A DNA stretch of 64,000 nt from an uncultured Amphritea sp. (GTDB taxonomy: Bacteria; Pseudomonadota; Gammaproteobacteria; Pseudomonadales; Balneatricaceae), in NCBI RefSeq assembly GCF_937127095.1, contig NZ_CAKZLP010000019.1:62001-126000 (forward strand), written 5' to 3'. Below are positions 9,660-17,584 of the stretch, one piece after another; the first letter of the stretch is position 1; the number at the start of each line of letters is the position of its first letter. A model generated the notes under the pieces. That model searched no databases and had not been told where the DNA came from. It saw only the letters and a list, made by a program, of their open reading frames with translations. Both the position numbers and the translations under genes were made by a program.

Positions 9660-10847
9660 TTACAGCTTGCAGCCGCGGGCAGGGTCTTCCAGATTTTCGT
9701 GAGCGACTTTAACGACGGTGTTCTGACCATCGACGACCTTGCGCAGGTAGATGGTCTGAATCGGGTTATGAGCTTTTGAAAAGTGGAATGAACCCCGGGG
9801 GCTATCAATTTCCAGTTTCTCCATCTGCTGAATCAGGGCGGCTTTGTCGGCGGTGTTGCCATGGGTCGCGGTTACCGCATCCACGATCAATTGACCGGCG
9901 TCATAGCCTTGCACAGCAAACAGATCGGCGGGCTTGCCATAAAGTGTTTCATACTCCTGACGGAAACTTTTGTTCTTCGGAATATCCAGCGCATCGGCGT
10001 AGTGCAGCGTGGTAATCACTCCTTCAGCGGCTGGCCCCTGTGCGGTGGTGGTGCCTTCAGTAAGGAAGCCTGAACCCAGCAGAGGGATCTTGCCTTTCAA
10101 ACCCATGGCATCGTAATCCTTAACAAATTTAACCGCACCGCCGCCCGCAAAGAAGACAAATACGGCATCAGGATTAATGGACGCGATCTCGGTCAGATAG
10201 GACTGAAACTCTGTTTTCGGGAACGGCACCAGCATCTCTTTAATCACTTCACCACCGGCTTTGGTGAAGGATTCGTTGAATGCCTCCAGCGACTCTTTAC
10301 CAAAACCGTAGTTCCAGCTCATGGTGACGATCTTTTTATAGCCCATGTCATAGGCTTCTTTACCCATCGGGAAAGCGGTCTGCCATGAAGAGAATGAGGT
10401 GCGGAAGACGTTGGGCTGACAGAATGCACCCGTGGCAGCGTTAGCACCGGCATTGGGAATGATCATGATGGAGTCTTTACCTTTGATCGTTTTGATCATC
10501 CCCATCGCTACACCTGAATGTACCGGGCCAATGACGAAGTCAGCTTTCTGGTTATCAACCAGCGAGGAGGTGATTTCGGGTGCCCGTGCAGGCTTGGCTT
10601 CCGTGTCCATCTCGATAAACTCAACCGGGCGGCCAGCGATGCTGTTGCCTTGTTCTTTTAACGCTTGCTTCAAACCATTACGGGTCGATTCGCCCAGTCC
10701 TGCATAGACACCACTGAAGGGCAGCATAACACCCACTTTAATCGGATCACTGTCTGCCGCCATCGAGCAGGTGCTCATAGAGATAATGGTTGCAGCAACG
10801 GTAGCAGGTAGAACTGACTGGAAGATCTTCTTTTTATTGTTCATCAC
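9660..10847 (-). CDS. livK: Periplasmic substrate-binding protein of Liv/HAAT-type ABC importer
   Basis: A 395-residue protein with an N-terminal signal peptide (positive MMNNKKK, hydrophobic residues to about 25, cleavage near SMAADSDP), then a type I periplasmic binding fold starting IKVGVMLPFSGVYAGLG. This is the ligand-capturing part of the importer. Proteins of this group bind branched-chain amino acids, amides or aromatic acids. The promoter region carries XylS/BenR-type sites, and the divergent neighbour is catechol 2,3-dioxygenase, so an aromatic acid is the likely ligand (inference). The Shine-Dalgarno sequence is weak, and either of two consecutive ATGs could be the start. Confidence 0.9.
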   Translation of the reverse strand: MMNNKKKIFQSVLPATVAATIISMSTCSMAADSDPIKVGVMLPFSGVYAGLGESTRNGLKQALKEQGNSIAGRPVEFIEMDTEAKPARAPEITSSLVDNQKADFVIGPVHSGVAMGMIKTIKGKDSIMIIPNAGANAATGAFCQPNVFRTSFSSWQTAFPMGKEAYDMGYKKIVTMSWNYGFGKESLEAFNESFTKAGGEVIKEMLVPFPKTEFQSYLTEIASINPDAVFVFFAGGGAVKFVKDYDAMGLKGKIPLLGSGFLTEGTTTAQGPAAEGVITTLHYADALDIPKNKSFRQEYETLYGKPADLFAVQGYDAGQLIVDAVTATHGNTADKAALIQQMEKLEIDSPRGSFHFSKAHNPIQTIYLRKVVDGQNTVVKVAHENLEDPARGCKL

Positions 10848-10880
10848 TAATGTCTCAAAGTTAGAGGATTAAGTCGACCC

Positions 10881-10923
10881 CAGCCTATGTCTGCAGCGGA
10901 CTTTCCAATAGCCACTGGTTGCA
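10881..10923 (-). promoter_or_regulatory. XylS/BenR-type sites upstream of livK
   Basis: Read on the minus strand, 10923-10909 is TGCA-ACCAGT-GGCTA, an exact fit to TGCA-N6-GGNTA, the recognition pattern of XylS and BenR. A second copy at 10895-10881, TGCA-GACATA-GGCTG, misses only the last base. The first is followed by TATTGG, overlapping a possible -35, with TAGGCT 17 bp further as a poor -10. Copies start 28 bp apart, not the 21 bp seen at benA. Confidence 0.55.
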
Positions 10924-10958
10924 AGCTTTGTCCATCTAGCGCATTGCATTCGCTTCGC

Positions 10959-11021
10959 TGCAGAAAACGGATACAGAGTTTCGCTGAGCGGATTTTTTTT
11001 ACAGTGCTCATTCGCGATAGT
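10959..11021 (+). promoter_or_regulatory. XylS/BenR-type operator and promoter of xylE
   Basis: 10959-10973 is TGCA-GAAAAC-GGATA, an exact fit to TGCA-N6-GGNTA. Exactly 21 bp later, 10980-10994 is TTCG-CTGAGC-GGATT, which keeps the B box (GGATT) but not the A box. A -10-like GATAGT stands at 11016-11021, with a run of T at the -35 position, so activator help would be needed. The predicted start near 11029 leaves a leader of about 85 bases. Confidence 0.6.
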
Positions 11022-11113
11022 GGGGGCATTAAGGCGTTCCATTGCTGATGACTAGCGGGTAAAGACCCGGCAAGCCGGGAAGTCCTACTAATAATAAAAA
11101 TGAGGAAGAAAAA

Positions 11114-12037
11114 ATGAAAAAGGGTGTTATGCGTCCCGGTCATGTACAGATCCGGGTGCTGGATATTGATGAAGCCGTTACACATTATCGTGACCTGTTA
11201 GGACTGATCGAAATGGATCGCGATGAGCAGGGGCGGGTTTATCTGAAAGGCTGGACCGAAGTTGATAAGTTCTCGGTTGTGCTGCGTGAAGCAGATGCTC
11301 CCGGTATGGATTTTATGGGCTTTAAGGTTCTCAACGACGAAGTGCTGAAACAGTTAGAAACGGATCTGGTCGCCTATGGTTGTGCGGTTGAGCATATCGC
11401 CGCCGGTGAACTGAATGGCTGTGGTCGTCGCATCCGTTTCCAGGCGCCCACCGGTCACGCATTTGAACTCTATGCTGAGAAAGAGCAAACCGGCAAGTGG
11501 GGGATCTCAAATGTGAACCCTGAGGCCTGGCCCCGTGATCTCAAGGGGATGAAAGCCACCCGCTTCGATCACTGCCTGCTGTACGGGCCAGATGTCAACA
11601 AAACCTATGAGCTGTTCCGCGATGTGCTGGGCTTTGATCTGGCCGAGCAGGTGGTTGATCCGGATGGTAACCGCATCGCCGCGTTCATCACCGCCAGCAT
11701 GAAAGCCCATGATGTGGCGTTTATCGAATGCCCTGATCCCGGTAAGTTTCATCACGCATCATTCTTTCTGGAAACCTGGGAGCAGGTGCTGCGCGCCGGT
11801 GACCTGATCTCCATGACCGATACCTCCATTGATATTGGTCCAACCCGTCATGGTCTGACACACGGCCAGACTATCTACTTCTTCGACCCGTCAGGTAACC
11901 GTAACGAGGTGTTCTGTGGCGGTGACTGTCACTATCCCGACCATGAACCGGTCACCTGGAAAGCGGAAGATCTGGGTAAGGCGATCTTCTATCATGACCG
12001 GGTTCTGAATGAACGCTTCCTGTCAGTACTCACCTGA
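11114..12037 (+). CDS. xylE: Catechol 2,3-dioxygenase (XylE type)
   Basis: Extradiol cleavage of catechol to 2-hydroxymuconic semialdehyde, iron(II)-dependent and cytosolic. The 307 residues equal the length of TOL-plasmid XylE and follow it closely from the start ([12 protein letters not shown]) to the end ([11 protein letters not shown]). Metal ligands fall at the known positions: His153 in FDHCLLYG, a His near 214 in [11 protein letters not shown], and a Glu near 265 in NRNEVFCGG. The gene stands alone, with its own activator-type promoter and a terminator, between the liv operon and benABCD. No genes for 2-hydroxymuconic semialdehyde metabolism are visible in the window, so the rest of the meta pathway must lie elsewhere. 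Confidence 0.96.
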   Translation: MKKGVMRPGHVQIRVLDIDEAVTHYRDLLGLIEMDRDEQGRVYLKGWTEVDKFSVVLREADAPGMDFMGFKVLNDEVLKQLETDLVAYGCAVEHIAAGELNGCGRRIRFQAPTGHAFELYAEKEQTGKWGISNVNPEAWPRDLKGMKATRFDHCLLYGPDVNKTYELFRDVLGFDLAEQVVDPDGNRIAAFITASMKAHDVAFIECPDPGKFHHASFFLETWEQVLRAGDLISMTDTSIDIGPTRHGLTHGQTIYFFDPSGNRNEVFCGGDCHYPDHEPVTWKAEDLGKAIFYHDRVLNERFLSVLT

Positions 12038-12156
12038 TCGGCAACGTTGCCCGGAAGAGGGATTTTTCGGGCTACACAGCCAGATATCTTGAGTTTCATA
12101 TGGCTCTTGTGTCACCGTGTTTTCACGCTTGCTTTGCTCCCTTTCGCAATGTGTTT

Positions 12157-12182
12157 GGCCTCCTTCTGGAGGTCTTTTTTTG
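12157..12182 (+). terminator. Rho-independent terminator of xylE
   Basis: A 7-bp stem with one G-U pair (GGCCTCC with GGAGGTC), a TTCT loop and seven T residues, 120 bp after the xylE stop. Confidence 0.8.
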
Positions 12183-12209
12183 GTTTATCGCAGGTTATGG
12201 GAGATAAAG

Positions 12210-12382
12210 AAAATCCGCTGTTTTGAGTCTGGATGTTAAAAAGGTTTTACCACAGTACCCAAAGGGCATACTAAGCGCACAGAGGACAAGGAGAAGTACT
12301 GTTTAGCGGTTTCTCTGTGCTCTCAGTGTCCTTGTGGTGAGTCTGTTTTAGATGATGGCTCCCGTGTTTTATCACGGCAGAC
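12210..12382. repeat. Fold-back direct repeat, copy 1
   Basis: First of two adjacent copies of an approximately 150-170 bp element that starts near AAATCCGCTG and ends at TCACGGCAGAC. Shared blocks with copy 2 include GAGTCTGGAT, TTTACCACAGT, GCTGTTTAGC-like text, GGTTTCTCTGTGCTCTC and TTTTATCACGGCAGAC. The text CTCTGTGCTCTC...TGTCCT resembles repeat phrases common in environmental bacterial genomes (from memory). No reading frame is evident. Confidence 0.75.
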
Positions 12383-12390
12383 GTCGCGCC

Positions 12391-12540
12391 AAAAACCGCG
12401 GGCTTGAGTCTGGATAAGGCTTTACCACAGTGCGCACAGGGGATACGGAGAAGTGCTGTTTAGCGGTTTCTCTGTGCTCTCTGTGTCCTCTGGGGTGCGT
12501 ATGTTTTTAGATTAAGTCACCGTCTTTTATCACGGCAGAC
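12391..12540. repeat. Fold-back direct repeat, copy 2
   Basis: Second copy of the element at 12210-12382. It is itself an imperfect inverted repeat: 12424-12452 and 12468-12496 pair at about 20 of 29 positions, which would give a long cruciform or RNA hairpin. It lies directly before the benA promoter region, and the end of the element carries small GC-rich hairpins. With copy 1 it fills most of the 650-bp gap between xylE and benA. Confidence 0.75.
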
Positions 12541-12627
12541 TGCCGTTCTATTAGTAACTACTTGTCACTACCTCGATCCCCCTTTCCTGGTCGACAAAGA
12601 CGCATTATCCGGTTTCTGTACGGTAGG

Positions 12628-12690
12628 TGCATAAATAGGATATAGGTCGGCATAAAGCGGATATTGATCGACTCCTCTGTTGAGTATCTT
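12628..12690 (+). promoter_or_regulatory. Pm-like XylS/BenR operator and promoter of benABCD
   Basis: Two direct repeats, TGCA-TAAATA-GGATA (12628-12642) and GGCA-TAAAGC-GGATA (12649-12663), have a 21-bp period. The first fits TGCA-N6-GGNTA exactly and the second misses one base. The second overlaps by 2 bp a -35-like TATTGA (12662-12667), followed after 17 bp by a -10-like TATCTT (12685-12690). This is the layout known for the XylS-dependent Pm promoter. The predicted start near 12697 gives a leader of about 20 bases. Confidence 0.82.
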
Positions 12691-12716
12691 TGAATAAAAC
12701 AATAGAGGTGGCCCGA

Positions 12717-14054
12717 ATGAACACAGCACTGTTTAATAAAATTGATTCAATGATGGAAGAGAAACCTGAAGAGGGTATCTATCGCTGCAAGCGGGATATG
12801 TTTACCGATCCGGAACTGTTCGAACTGGAGATGAAGCATATCTTCGAAGGCAACTGGATCTATCTTGCTCACGAAAGCCAGATTCCTAACAAGAATGACT
12901 TTTTTACCTACACCATGGGGCGCCAGCCGATCTTTATTACCCGCAACAAAGACAATGAGCTGAAAGCCTTTATCAACGCCTGTAGTCACCGTGGAGCGAT
13001 GTTGTGCCGGACCAAAAAAGGCAATCGTGCGGCCCACACCTGTCCGTTCCATGGCTGGGTGTTCAACAACGATGGTAAGCTGCTTAAGGTTAAAGACCCT
13101 GATGATGCCGGTTATCCGGAATCGTTTAATTGCAAAGGTTCGCACAACCTCAAAGAGGTGCCTCGTTTTGCCAGTTACAAGGGCTTCCTGTTTGGCAGTC
13201 TGAACCCTGATGTCGTCTCTCTGGAGGAGTATCTGGGGGAAGCGGCCAATATTATCGATATGATTGTTGATCAGTCGCCGGAAGGTCTGGAAGTACTGCG
13301 TGGCAGCTCTACCTACGTGTATGACGGCAACTGGAAAGTGCAGGCTGAAAACGGCGCGGATGGATATCACGTCAGTGCGGTGCACTGGAACTATGTGGCC
13401 ACCACCGGTCGTCGGGATAAAGAAACCGATAAAACCAAAGCGATGGATGCCAGCACCTGGGCGAAGCAGAAGGGTGGTTTCTACGCCTTCGACCATGGCC
13501 ATATCTGTTTGTGGATGCAGTGGCCAAACCCGAAAGACCGGCCAATCTACCAGCGCCGTGACGAGCTGATCGCCAGCAGTGGTGAGGCACGAGCGGACTG
13601 GATGATCGGTAATCTGCGTAACCTGTGCGTCTATCCGAACGTCTTCCTGATGGATCAGTTCAGCTCGCAGATCCGCCAGTTCCGTCCTATCGATGTGAAT
13701 AAAACGGAAGTCACCATCTACTGCATCGCGCCGAAGGGCGAAAGTGCCGAGGCGCGTGCTCAGCGTATTCGTCAGTATGAAGACTTCTTCAATGCCAGTG
13801 GTATGGCAACCCCGGATGACCTGGAAGAGTTCCGCTCCTGTCAGAAAGGCTTTATGGCCAGCAGCCTGGAATGGAACGATATGTGCCGGGGGGCAGAGCA
13901 CTGGATCAAAGGGCCGGATGAGGAGGCGAAAAAGCTGGGTATGAATCCAGTGATGAGCGGTGCCAAAACCGAAGATGAGGGATTGTACACCGTGCAACAT
14001 CGTTACTGGGTCGATGTGATGAAGAAAGCGGCAGCCGAACAGGAGGAGAAATAA
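12717..14054 (+). CDS. benA: Benzoate/toluate 1,2-dioxygenase large (alpha) subunit
   Basis: Catalytic subunit of the ring-hydroxylating dioxygenase that turns benzoate into its cis-1,2-diol. The Rieske [2Fe-2S] motif is Cys89-X-His91 and Cys109-X2-His112 (CSHRG, CPFHGW). The mononuclear iron site includes His218 and His223 in [13 protein letters not shown], preceded by the bridging Asp215. The start at 12717 is chosen because AGAGGTGG lies just upstream; a TTG 27 bp earlier has no such support. The resulting 445 residues are close to BenA and XylX. BenA is usual for benzoate, but a toluate range cannot be excluded. First gene of benABCD. Confidence 0.95.
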   Translation: MNTALFNKIDSMMEEKPEEGIYRCKRDMFTDPELFELEMKHIFEGNWIYLAHESQIPNKNDFFTYTMGRQPIFITRNKDNELKAFINACSHRGAMLCRTKKGNRAAHTCPFHGWVFNNDGKLLKVKDPDDAGYPESFNCKGSHNLKEVPRFASYKGFLFGSLNPDVVSLEEYLGEAANIIDMIVDQSPEGLEVLRGSSTYVYDGNWKVQAENGADGYHVSAVHWNYVATTGRRDKETDKTKAMDASTWAKQKGGFYAFDHGHICLWMQWPNPKDRPIYQRRDELIASSGEARADWMIGNLRNLCVYPNVFLMDQFSSQIRQFRPIDVNKTEVTIYCIAPKGESAEARAQRIRQYEDFFNASGMATPDDLEEFRSCQKGFMASSLEWNDMCRGAEHWIKGPDEEAKKLGMNPVMSGAKTEDEGLYTVQHRYWVDVMKKAAAEQEEK

Positions 14055-14056
14055 TC

Positions 14057-14548
14057 ATGGCTATCTCAATCGAGCAGGTAAATAAGTTCCTCTATGAAGA
14101 GACCCGCTATCTTGATGACAAAGACTGGGATAGCTGGCTGGAGATGTATGCCGAAGATGTAACCTACTGGGTGCCCTCCTGGGATGATACCGGCGAGCTG
14201 ACCGAAGACCCTCAGTCCGAGATTTCGCTGATGTATTACCCCTCACGCAGCGGACTGGAAGACCGGGTATTCCGTATCAACACGGATAAATCCAGCGCCA
14301 CCAGTCTGCCACAGCCGCGCACTTCGCATAATCTGAGCAATATTGAGATTGTCGAAGCGTCAGATGATCAGTGTAAAGTGCGTTTTAACTGGGTTAACTA
14401 TGCCTATCGTTATGAGCACGTCTACACCTACTTCGGTACCAGTTACTACACCCTGGATACCACGGGTGATCGTCCCAGGATCAAAGCGAAAAAAGTCGTA
14501 CTGAAAAACGACTATATCCATCATGTGGTCGATATCTATCATCTTTAA
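14057..14548 (+). CDS. benB: Benzoate/toluate 1,2-dioxygenase small (beta) subunit
   Basis: A 163-residue structural subunit of the alpha3-beta3 dioxygenase, with the small-subunit (SnoaL/cystatin-like) fold. Typical segments are FLYEETRYLDDKDWDSWL and YAEDVTYWVPSW near the N-terminus and a C-terminal KNDYIHHVVDIYHL. It starts 2 bp after the benA stop, with its AGGAGG ribosome site inside the end of benA, so the two subunits should be made in step. Confidence 0.95.
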   Translation: MAISIEQVNKFLYEETRYLDDKDWDSWLEMYAEDVTYWVPSWDDTGELTEDPQSEISLMYYPSRSGLEDRVFRINTDKSSATSLPQPRTSHNLSNIEIVEASDDQCKVRFNWVNYAYRYEHVYTYFGTSYYTLDTTGDRPRIKAKKVVLKNDYIHHVVDIYHL

Positions 14549-14560
14549 TAATAACAATAA

Positions 14561-14582
14561 GGCCCCCGGTTTGACGGGGGCC
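14561..14582 (+). promoter_or_regulatory. GC-only hairpin in the benB-benC gap
   Basis: A 7-bp stem made only of G-C pairs (GGCCCCC with GGGGGCC) and an 8-base loop end 10 bp before the benC ATG. No U-tract follows. Position and strength suggest mRNA stabilisation of benAB and lower translation of benC, since the nearest Shine-Dalgarno candidate (GGGA) directly abuts the stem. Confidence 0.6.
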
Positions 14583-14592
14583 GGGATCGATT

Positions 14593-15594
14593 ATGTCTTA
14601 TAAAATTGCATTAAACTTTGAAGACGGTGTCACTCGTTTTATCGAGTGCAACGAGGGTGAACTGGTCGCTGATGCCGCCTATCGTCAGCGGGTTAATATT
14701 CCACTGGATTGCCGCGACGGCGCCTGTGGTACCTGTATGTGTCATGCCGAATCAGGCAAGTACATACTGGAAGATTACATCGAGGATGCGCTTTCTGAGG
14801 AAGAGGCAGAGCAGGGGCAGGTGCTTACCTGTCGTATGGTGCCCACCTCTGACTGCGTCGTTTCAGTACCGGTGTCCTCTAAGGTCTGCAAAACCGTTAC
14901 CGAGACCTATCCGGTTGAGCTGTCGGCGATTAATCGTCATTCAGACACCGCGATCAGCTTTTCGGTGAAAGGTGAAAAACTGGCGAAGCTGCACTTTCTG
15001 CCAGGGCAGTATGTCAATATTAAAGTGCCGGGCAGTGATGAAACCCGGGCTTACTCCTTCAGTTCACTGGTGAGTGATGCTAACGAAGTCTCCTTTCTGA
15101 TCCGGGTGATTCCCGATGGCAAGATGAGCGGTTATATGCGTGACAGTGCTCAGGTCGGCGAACCACTGGAGATCTCTGGTCCGTTTGGCAGCTTCTATCT
15201 GCGGGATATGAACCGCCGGGCACTGTTTCTGGCAGGCGGTACCGGTCTGGCCCCATTCACGGCGATGCTGGAAAAGATGCAACGGGATGGTCTGGAATAC
15301 CCGGTACACCTTATCTACGGTGTAACCAACGATATCGACCTGGTCGAGGTTGACCGGCTGGAGCGTCTGGCGGCAGCGCTGCCACTGTTCAGTTTCGCCA
15401 CCTGTGTGGCCAGCCCGGACAGCGAACACCCAGCCAAAGGTTATGTCACCCAGTACATTGAAGCCGAACACCTCTGTGATGGTGACGTTGATATCTATCT
15501 CTGCGGACCGCCGCCGATGGTCGATGCGGTCAACCACTACTTCTCAGAAAAAGGCATGACACCCGCCAGCTTCCATTACGAAAAATTTGCCTGA
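14593..15594 (+). CDS. benC: Benzoate/toluate 1,2-dioxygenase reductase
   Basis: Electron-transfer component that passes electrons from NADH to the oxygenase. The N-terminal plant-type [2Fe-2S] ferredoxin domain has Cys40, Cys45, Cys48 and Cys80 (CRDGACGTCMC, TCR). An FAD-binding domain (RAYSFSS) and an NAD-binding domain (LAGGTGLAPF, CGPPPMVDAV) follow, which is the BenC/XylZ order. The length of 333 residues is typical. benD follows 10 bp after the benC stop. Confidence 0.95.
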   Translation: MSYKIALNFEDGVTRFIECNEGELVADAAYRQRVNIPLDCRDGACGTCMCHAESGKYILEDYIEDALSEEEAEQGQVLTCRMVPTSDCVVSVPVSSKVCKTVTETYPVELSAINRHSDTAISFSVKGEKLAKLHFLPGQYVNIKVPGSDETRAYSFSSLVSDANEVSFLIRVIPDGKMSGYMRDSAQVGEPLEISGPFGSFYLRDMNRRALFLAGGTGLAPFTAMLEKMQRDGLEYPVHLIYGVTNDIDLVEVDRLERLAAALPLFSFATCVASPDSEHPAKGYVTQYIEAEHLCDGDVDIYLCGPPPMVDAVNHYFSEKGMTPASFHYEKFA

Positions 15595-15604
15595 GGTAAC
15601 CTCT

Positions 15605-16390
15605 ATGTCTGTACGTCGTTTTGAAGAAAAGGTTGTCGTCGTCACAGGGGCCGCTCAGGGCATTGGCCGGGAGGTCGCGCTTCAGGCGGCGGCGGAAGGT
15701 GCGCTGCTGGTACTGGTCGATTTCTCGCCTCTGGTGGAGGAGGTTGCCGCTGAGATCACCGGGCAGGGCTTTCCAGAGCCACTGGTAGTGCTCGCCAATC
15801 TGGAGCAATATGCCGAGTGCAGCAAGGCGATGGCTGCCGCCGTAGACAAATATGGCCGTATCGATAGCCTGATCAATAATGTCGGTGGCACCATCTGGGT
15901 TAAACCCTATGAGCATTATGAAGAGGCACAGGTAGAAGCGGAGATACGCCGCTCACTGTTTCCGACACTCTGGTGCTGTCATGCGGTACTGCCCTTTATG
16001 CAGAAGCAAAACGCAGGCTCAATCGTGAATGTCTCATCCATCGCAACAAAAGGACTCAACCGGGTTCCCTATGCTGCAGCCAAAGGGGGGGTAAACGCAC
16101 TGACCGCCTGTCTGGCCTGGGAGAATGGCCAGCGCGGAATCCGTGTTAATGCGGTCGCACCCGGCGGCACCGATGTCGGTGAGCGAAAAATCCCCCGCAA
16201 CACCCAGCCGATGAGCGATGATGAAAAAGTGTGGTATCAACAGATCGTAGATCAGACCATCGATTCAACAGTGATGGGCCGTTATTGCACCCCCGATGAG
16301 CAGGCCAGCGCAATCCTCTTTCTTGCCTCCGATGACGCCTCTTATATCACCGGAACAATCCTCCCCGTAGGTGGGGGCGATCAGGGGTGA
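15605..16390 (+). CDS. benD: cis-1,6-dihydroxycyclohexadiene carboxylate dehydrogenase
   Basis: Short-chain dehydrogenase that oxidises and decarboxylates the benzoate diol to catechol, with NAD+. The cofactor loop is TGAAQGIG near residue 15, followed by NNVGG, the catalytic Ser in NVSSIA and YAAAK. The start at 15605 is preceded by GAGG and gives MSVRRFEEK; an in-frame TTG 18 bp upstream overlaps benC and has no ribosome site. The result is 261 residues, normal for BenD and XylL. Its product, catechol, is the substrate of the upstream XylE-type dioxygenase. Confidence 0.94.
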   Translation: MSVRRFEEKVVVVTGAAQGIGREVALQAAAEGALLVLVDFSPLVEEVAAEITGQGFPEPLVVLANLEQYAECSKAMAAAVDKYGRIDSLINNVGGTIWVKPYEHYEEAQVEAEIRRSLFPTLWCCHAVLPFMQKQNAGSIVNVSSIATKGLNRVPYAAAKGGVNALTACLAWENGQRGIRVNAVAPGGTDVGERKIPRNTQPMSDDEKVWYQQIVDQTIDSTVMGRYCTPDEQASAILFLASDDASYITGTILPVGGGDQG

Positions 16391-16422
16391 TGCGCAACGC
16401 GTCTATGTCTGAGTCTTATTTG

Positions 16423-16449
16423 AAAGGTAGCCATTTGGCTGCCTTTTTT
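16423..16449 (+). terminator. Rho-independent terminator of benABCD
   Basis: The stem AAAGGTAGCC pairs with GGCTGCCTTT (one G-U pair), with an ATTT loop and a T run, 33 bp after benD. Confidence 0.9.
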
Positions 16450-16474
16450 ATGATTGGGGGGGCGTTATCAGATC

Positions 16475-16524
16475 GCCGCTTTGCGGCTGGCTAGTCGCTA
16501 GAACGTCGCTTCGCGACTCGCTAG
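16475..16524. repeat. Small REP-like structured element
   Basis: Two short perfect hairpins, GCCGC-TTT-GCGGC (16475-16487) and GTCGC-TTC-GCGAC (16505-16517), flank the word GCTAGTCGCTAGAA and are followed by CTCGCTAGAA. The related words suggest a REP-type palindromic unit just past the ben terminator, at the edge of the AT-rich patch. Confidence 0.5.
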
Positions 16525-16869
16525 AAAAAGCAAAGAAAACAGCAGTTGTAGTCATCAACAAGGCTGGGATATAGTGAAATCCGGTGGGTAACTGGAGTAC
16601 CCGTATCGTAGTCTGTGATTTTGATGGGTCTGTGTTGCTTGGCCAGGCACTTAAGACGGATATTCAGGATGAATACCATTATCCTTTTTTCCTCTCTGAC
16701 AGTCTTTGCCTTCGCATAATTAGTCACATTTTCCTGGTACTTTCGACTTCTAAGGTGCATTTTTTATCCACCCATGGAGTTTAACGTAACTTGTAAGGTA
16801 GCACAGCTTGCAAGCTTTCCAACCTTACAAGGGCAGACTATAAAATTATGTTTCTAATCAGGAAAATAC
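16525..16869. promoter_or_regulatory. AT-rich gap with a nested palindrome
   Basis: No convincing gene lies here. At 16790-16799 and 16822-16831 a perfect 10-bp inverted repeat (CTTGTAAGGT with ACCTTACAAG) encloses a 12-bp perfect palindrome, AGCTTGCAAGCT (16805-16816). It stands 39-80 bp before the hypothetical membrane gene and could be its operator or a terminator-like structure. Short open frames on both strands at about 16521-16784 show no recognisable protein. Confidence 0.5.
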
Positions 16870-17439
16870 ATGAACCTGGATGATCTCCAATCAAAAATAG
16901 ATAGAACGTCAAAATTAGTTCTGGCAGCGATAATTATAGTTCCATTAAGCTACTTAGTGTGGTTCGTGCTAAATGGACAAGACGTGTCAACAAATACTTC
17001 AGACTGGGGTACATTTGGTGATTTTATTGGTGGAGTACTGAATCCGTTTATAGCATTTTTTGCATTTTACTGGCTCACTCAATCAATACAAATTCAAAAG
17101 CAAGAACTTGCTGAAACAAAGGAAATTTGGGAAGCATCAAGTCAAGCCCAAAAAGATCAAGCAGAATTAACGTTTAGAACGTTAAAAGTCCAGGCATTAA
17201 ACTCTCAGCTAGAATATGTCAATACAAGAATACTTGCTGAGAGAGAATACATTAATCAACTACTGCAGCAGGCTACCACACATGGTTTGCAATATACCGT
17301 TATTACAAAAGAAGCAGAGAATAAAACGCTAGACGAGATTTTACCACCACTTAACGAAGAGCTTGCAGAGCTTTCAAAAGAACAAGAAAATCTCGTCACT
17401 GAAATACAAAATATAACAAGTCCAGTCTCCGGACGCTGA
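16870..17439 (+). CDS. Hypothetical membrane protein with C-terminal coiled coil
   Basis: Not recognised with certainty. The 189 residues show a hydrophobic helix at about 15-35, a segment WGTFGDFIGGVLNPFIAFFA with a second membrane helix at about 50-72, then a charged, Gln/Glu-rich region predicted as coiled coil (about 75-180). The WGTFGDFIGG-plus-coil layout resembles small membrane proteins often annotated as putative phage abortive infection proteins, from memory. Codon use is clearly AT-rich compared with the ben and lig genes on either side, suggesting recent acquisition. The start ATG has AGGA upstream. A role in phage defence is only a guess. Confidence 0.75.
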   Translation: MNLDDLQSKIDRTSKLVLAAIIIVPLSYLVWFVLNGQDVSTNTSDWGTFGDFIGGVLNPFIAFFAFYWLTQSIQIQKQELAETKEIWEASSQAQKDQAELTFRTLKVQALNSQLEYVNTRILAEREYINQLLQQATTHGLQYTVITKEAENKTLDEILPPLNEELAELSKEQENLVTEIQNITSPVSGR

Positions 17440-17584
17440 ACGCACCGGTGCTGGAAGCGTTAATGCCCGCATTGTAGAAAGTTGACCTTCGAGGTCATTA
17501 CATCCTCTGTGAGAATGCCTGTCATCTATTTCAAGTTAAGTGAGTTTCGACATCGTTGAAAGCAACAAACGCCAAGATAAAGTG

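Noticed and set aside
12210..12540. CRISPR array
   Set aside because: Only two long copies with no short regular repeats or unique spacers, and no cas genes nearby.
12747..14000. Long open frame of 417 codons opposite benA
   Set aside because: It is antisense to a clear Rieske dioxygenase subunit, shows no recognisable family and arises from benA codon bias.
16521..16784. Short open frames on both strands as a gene remnant
   Set aside because: Neither translation resembles a transposase or other known family, and no frameshift pair could be joined.
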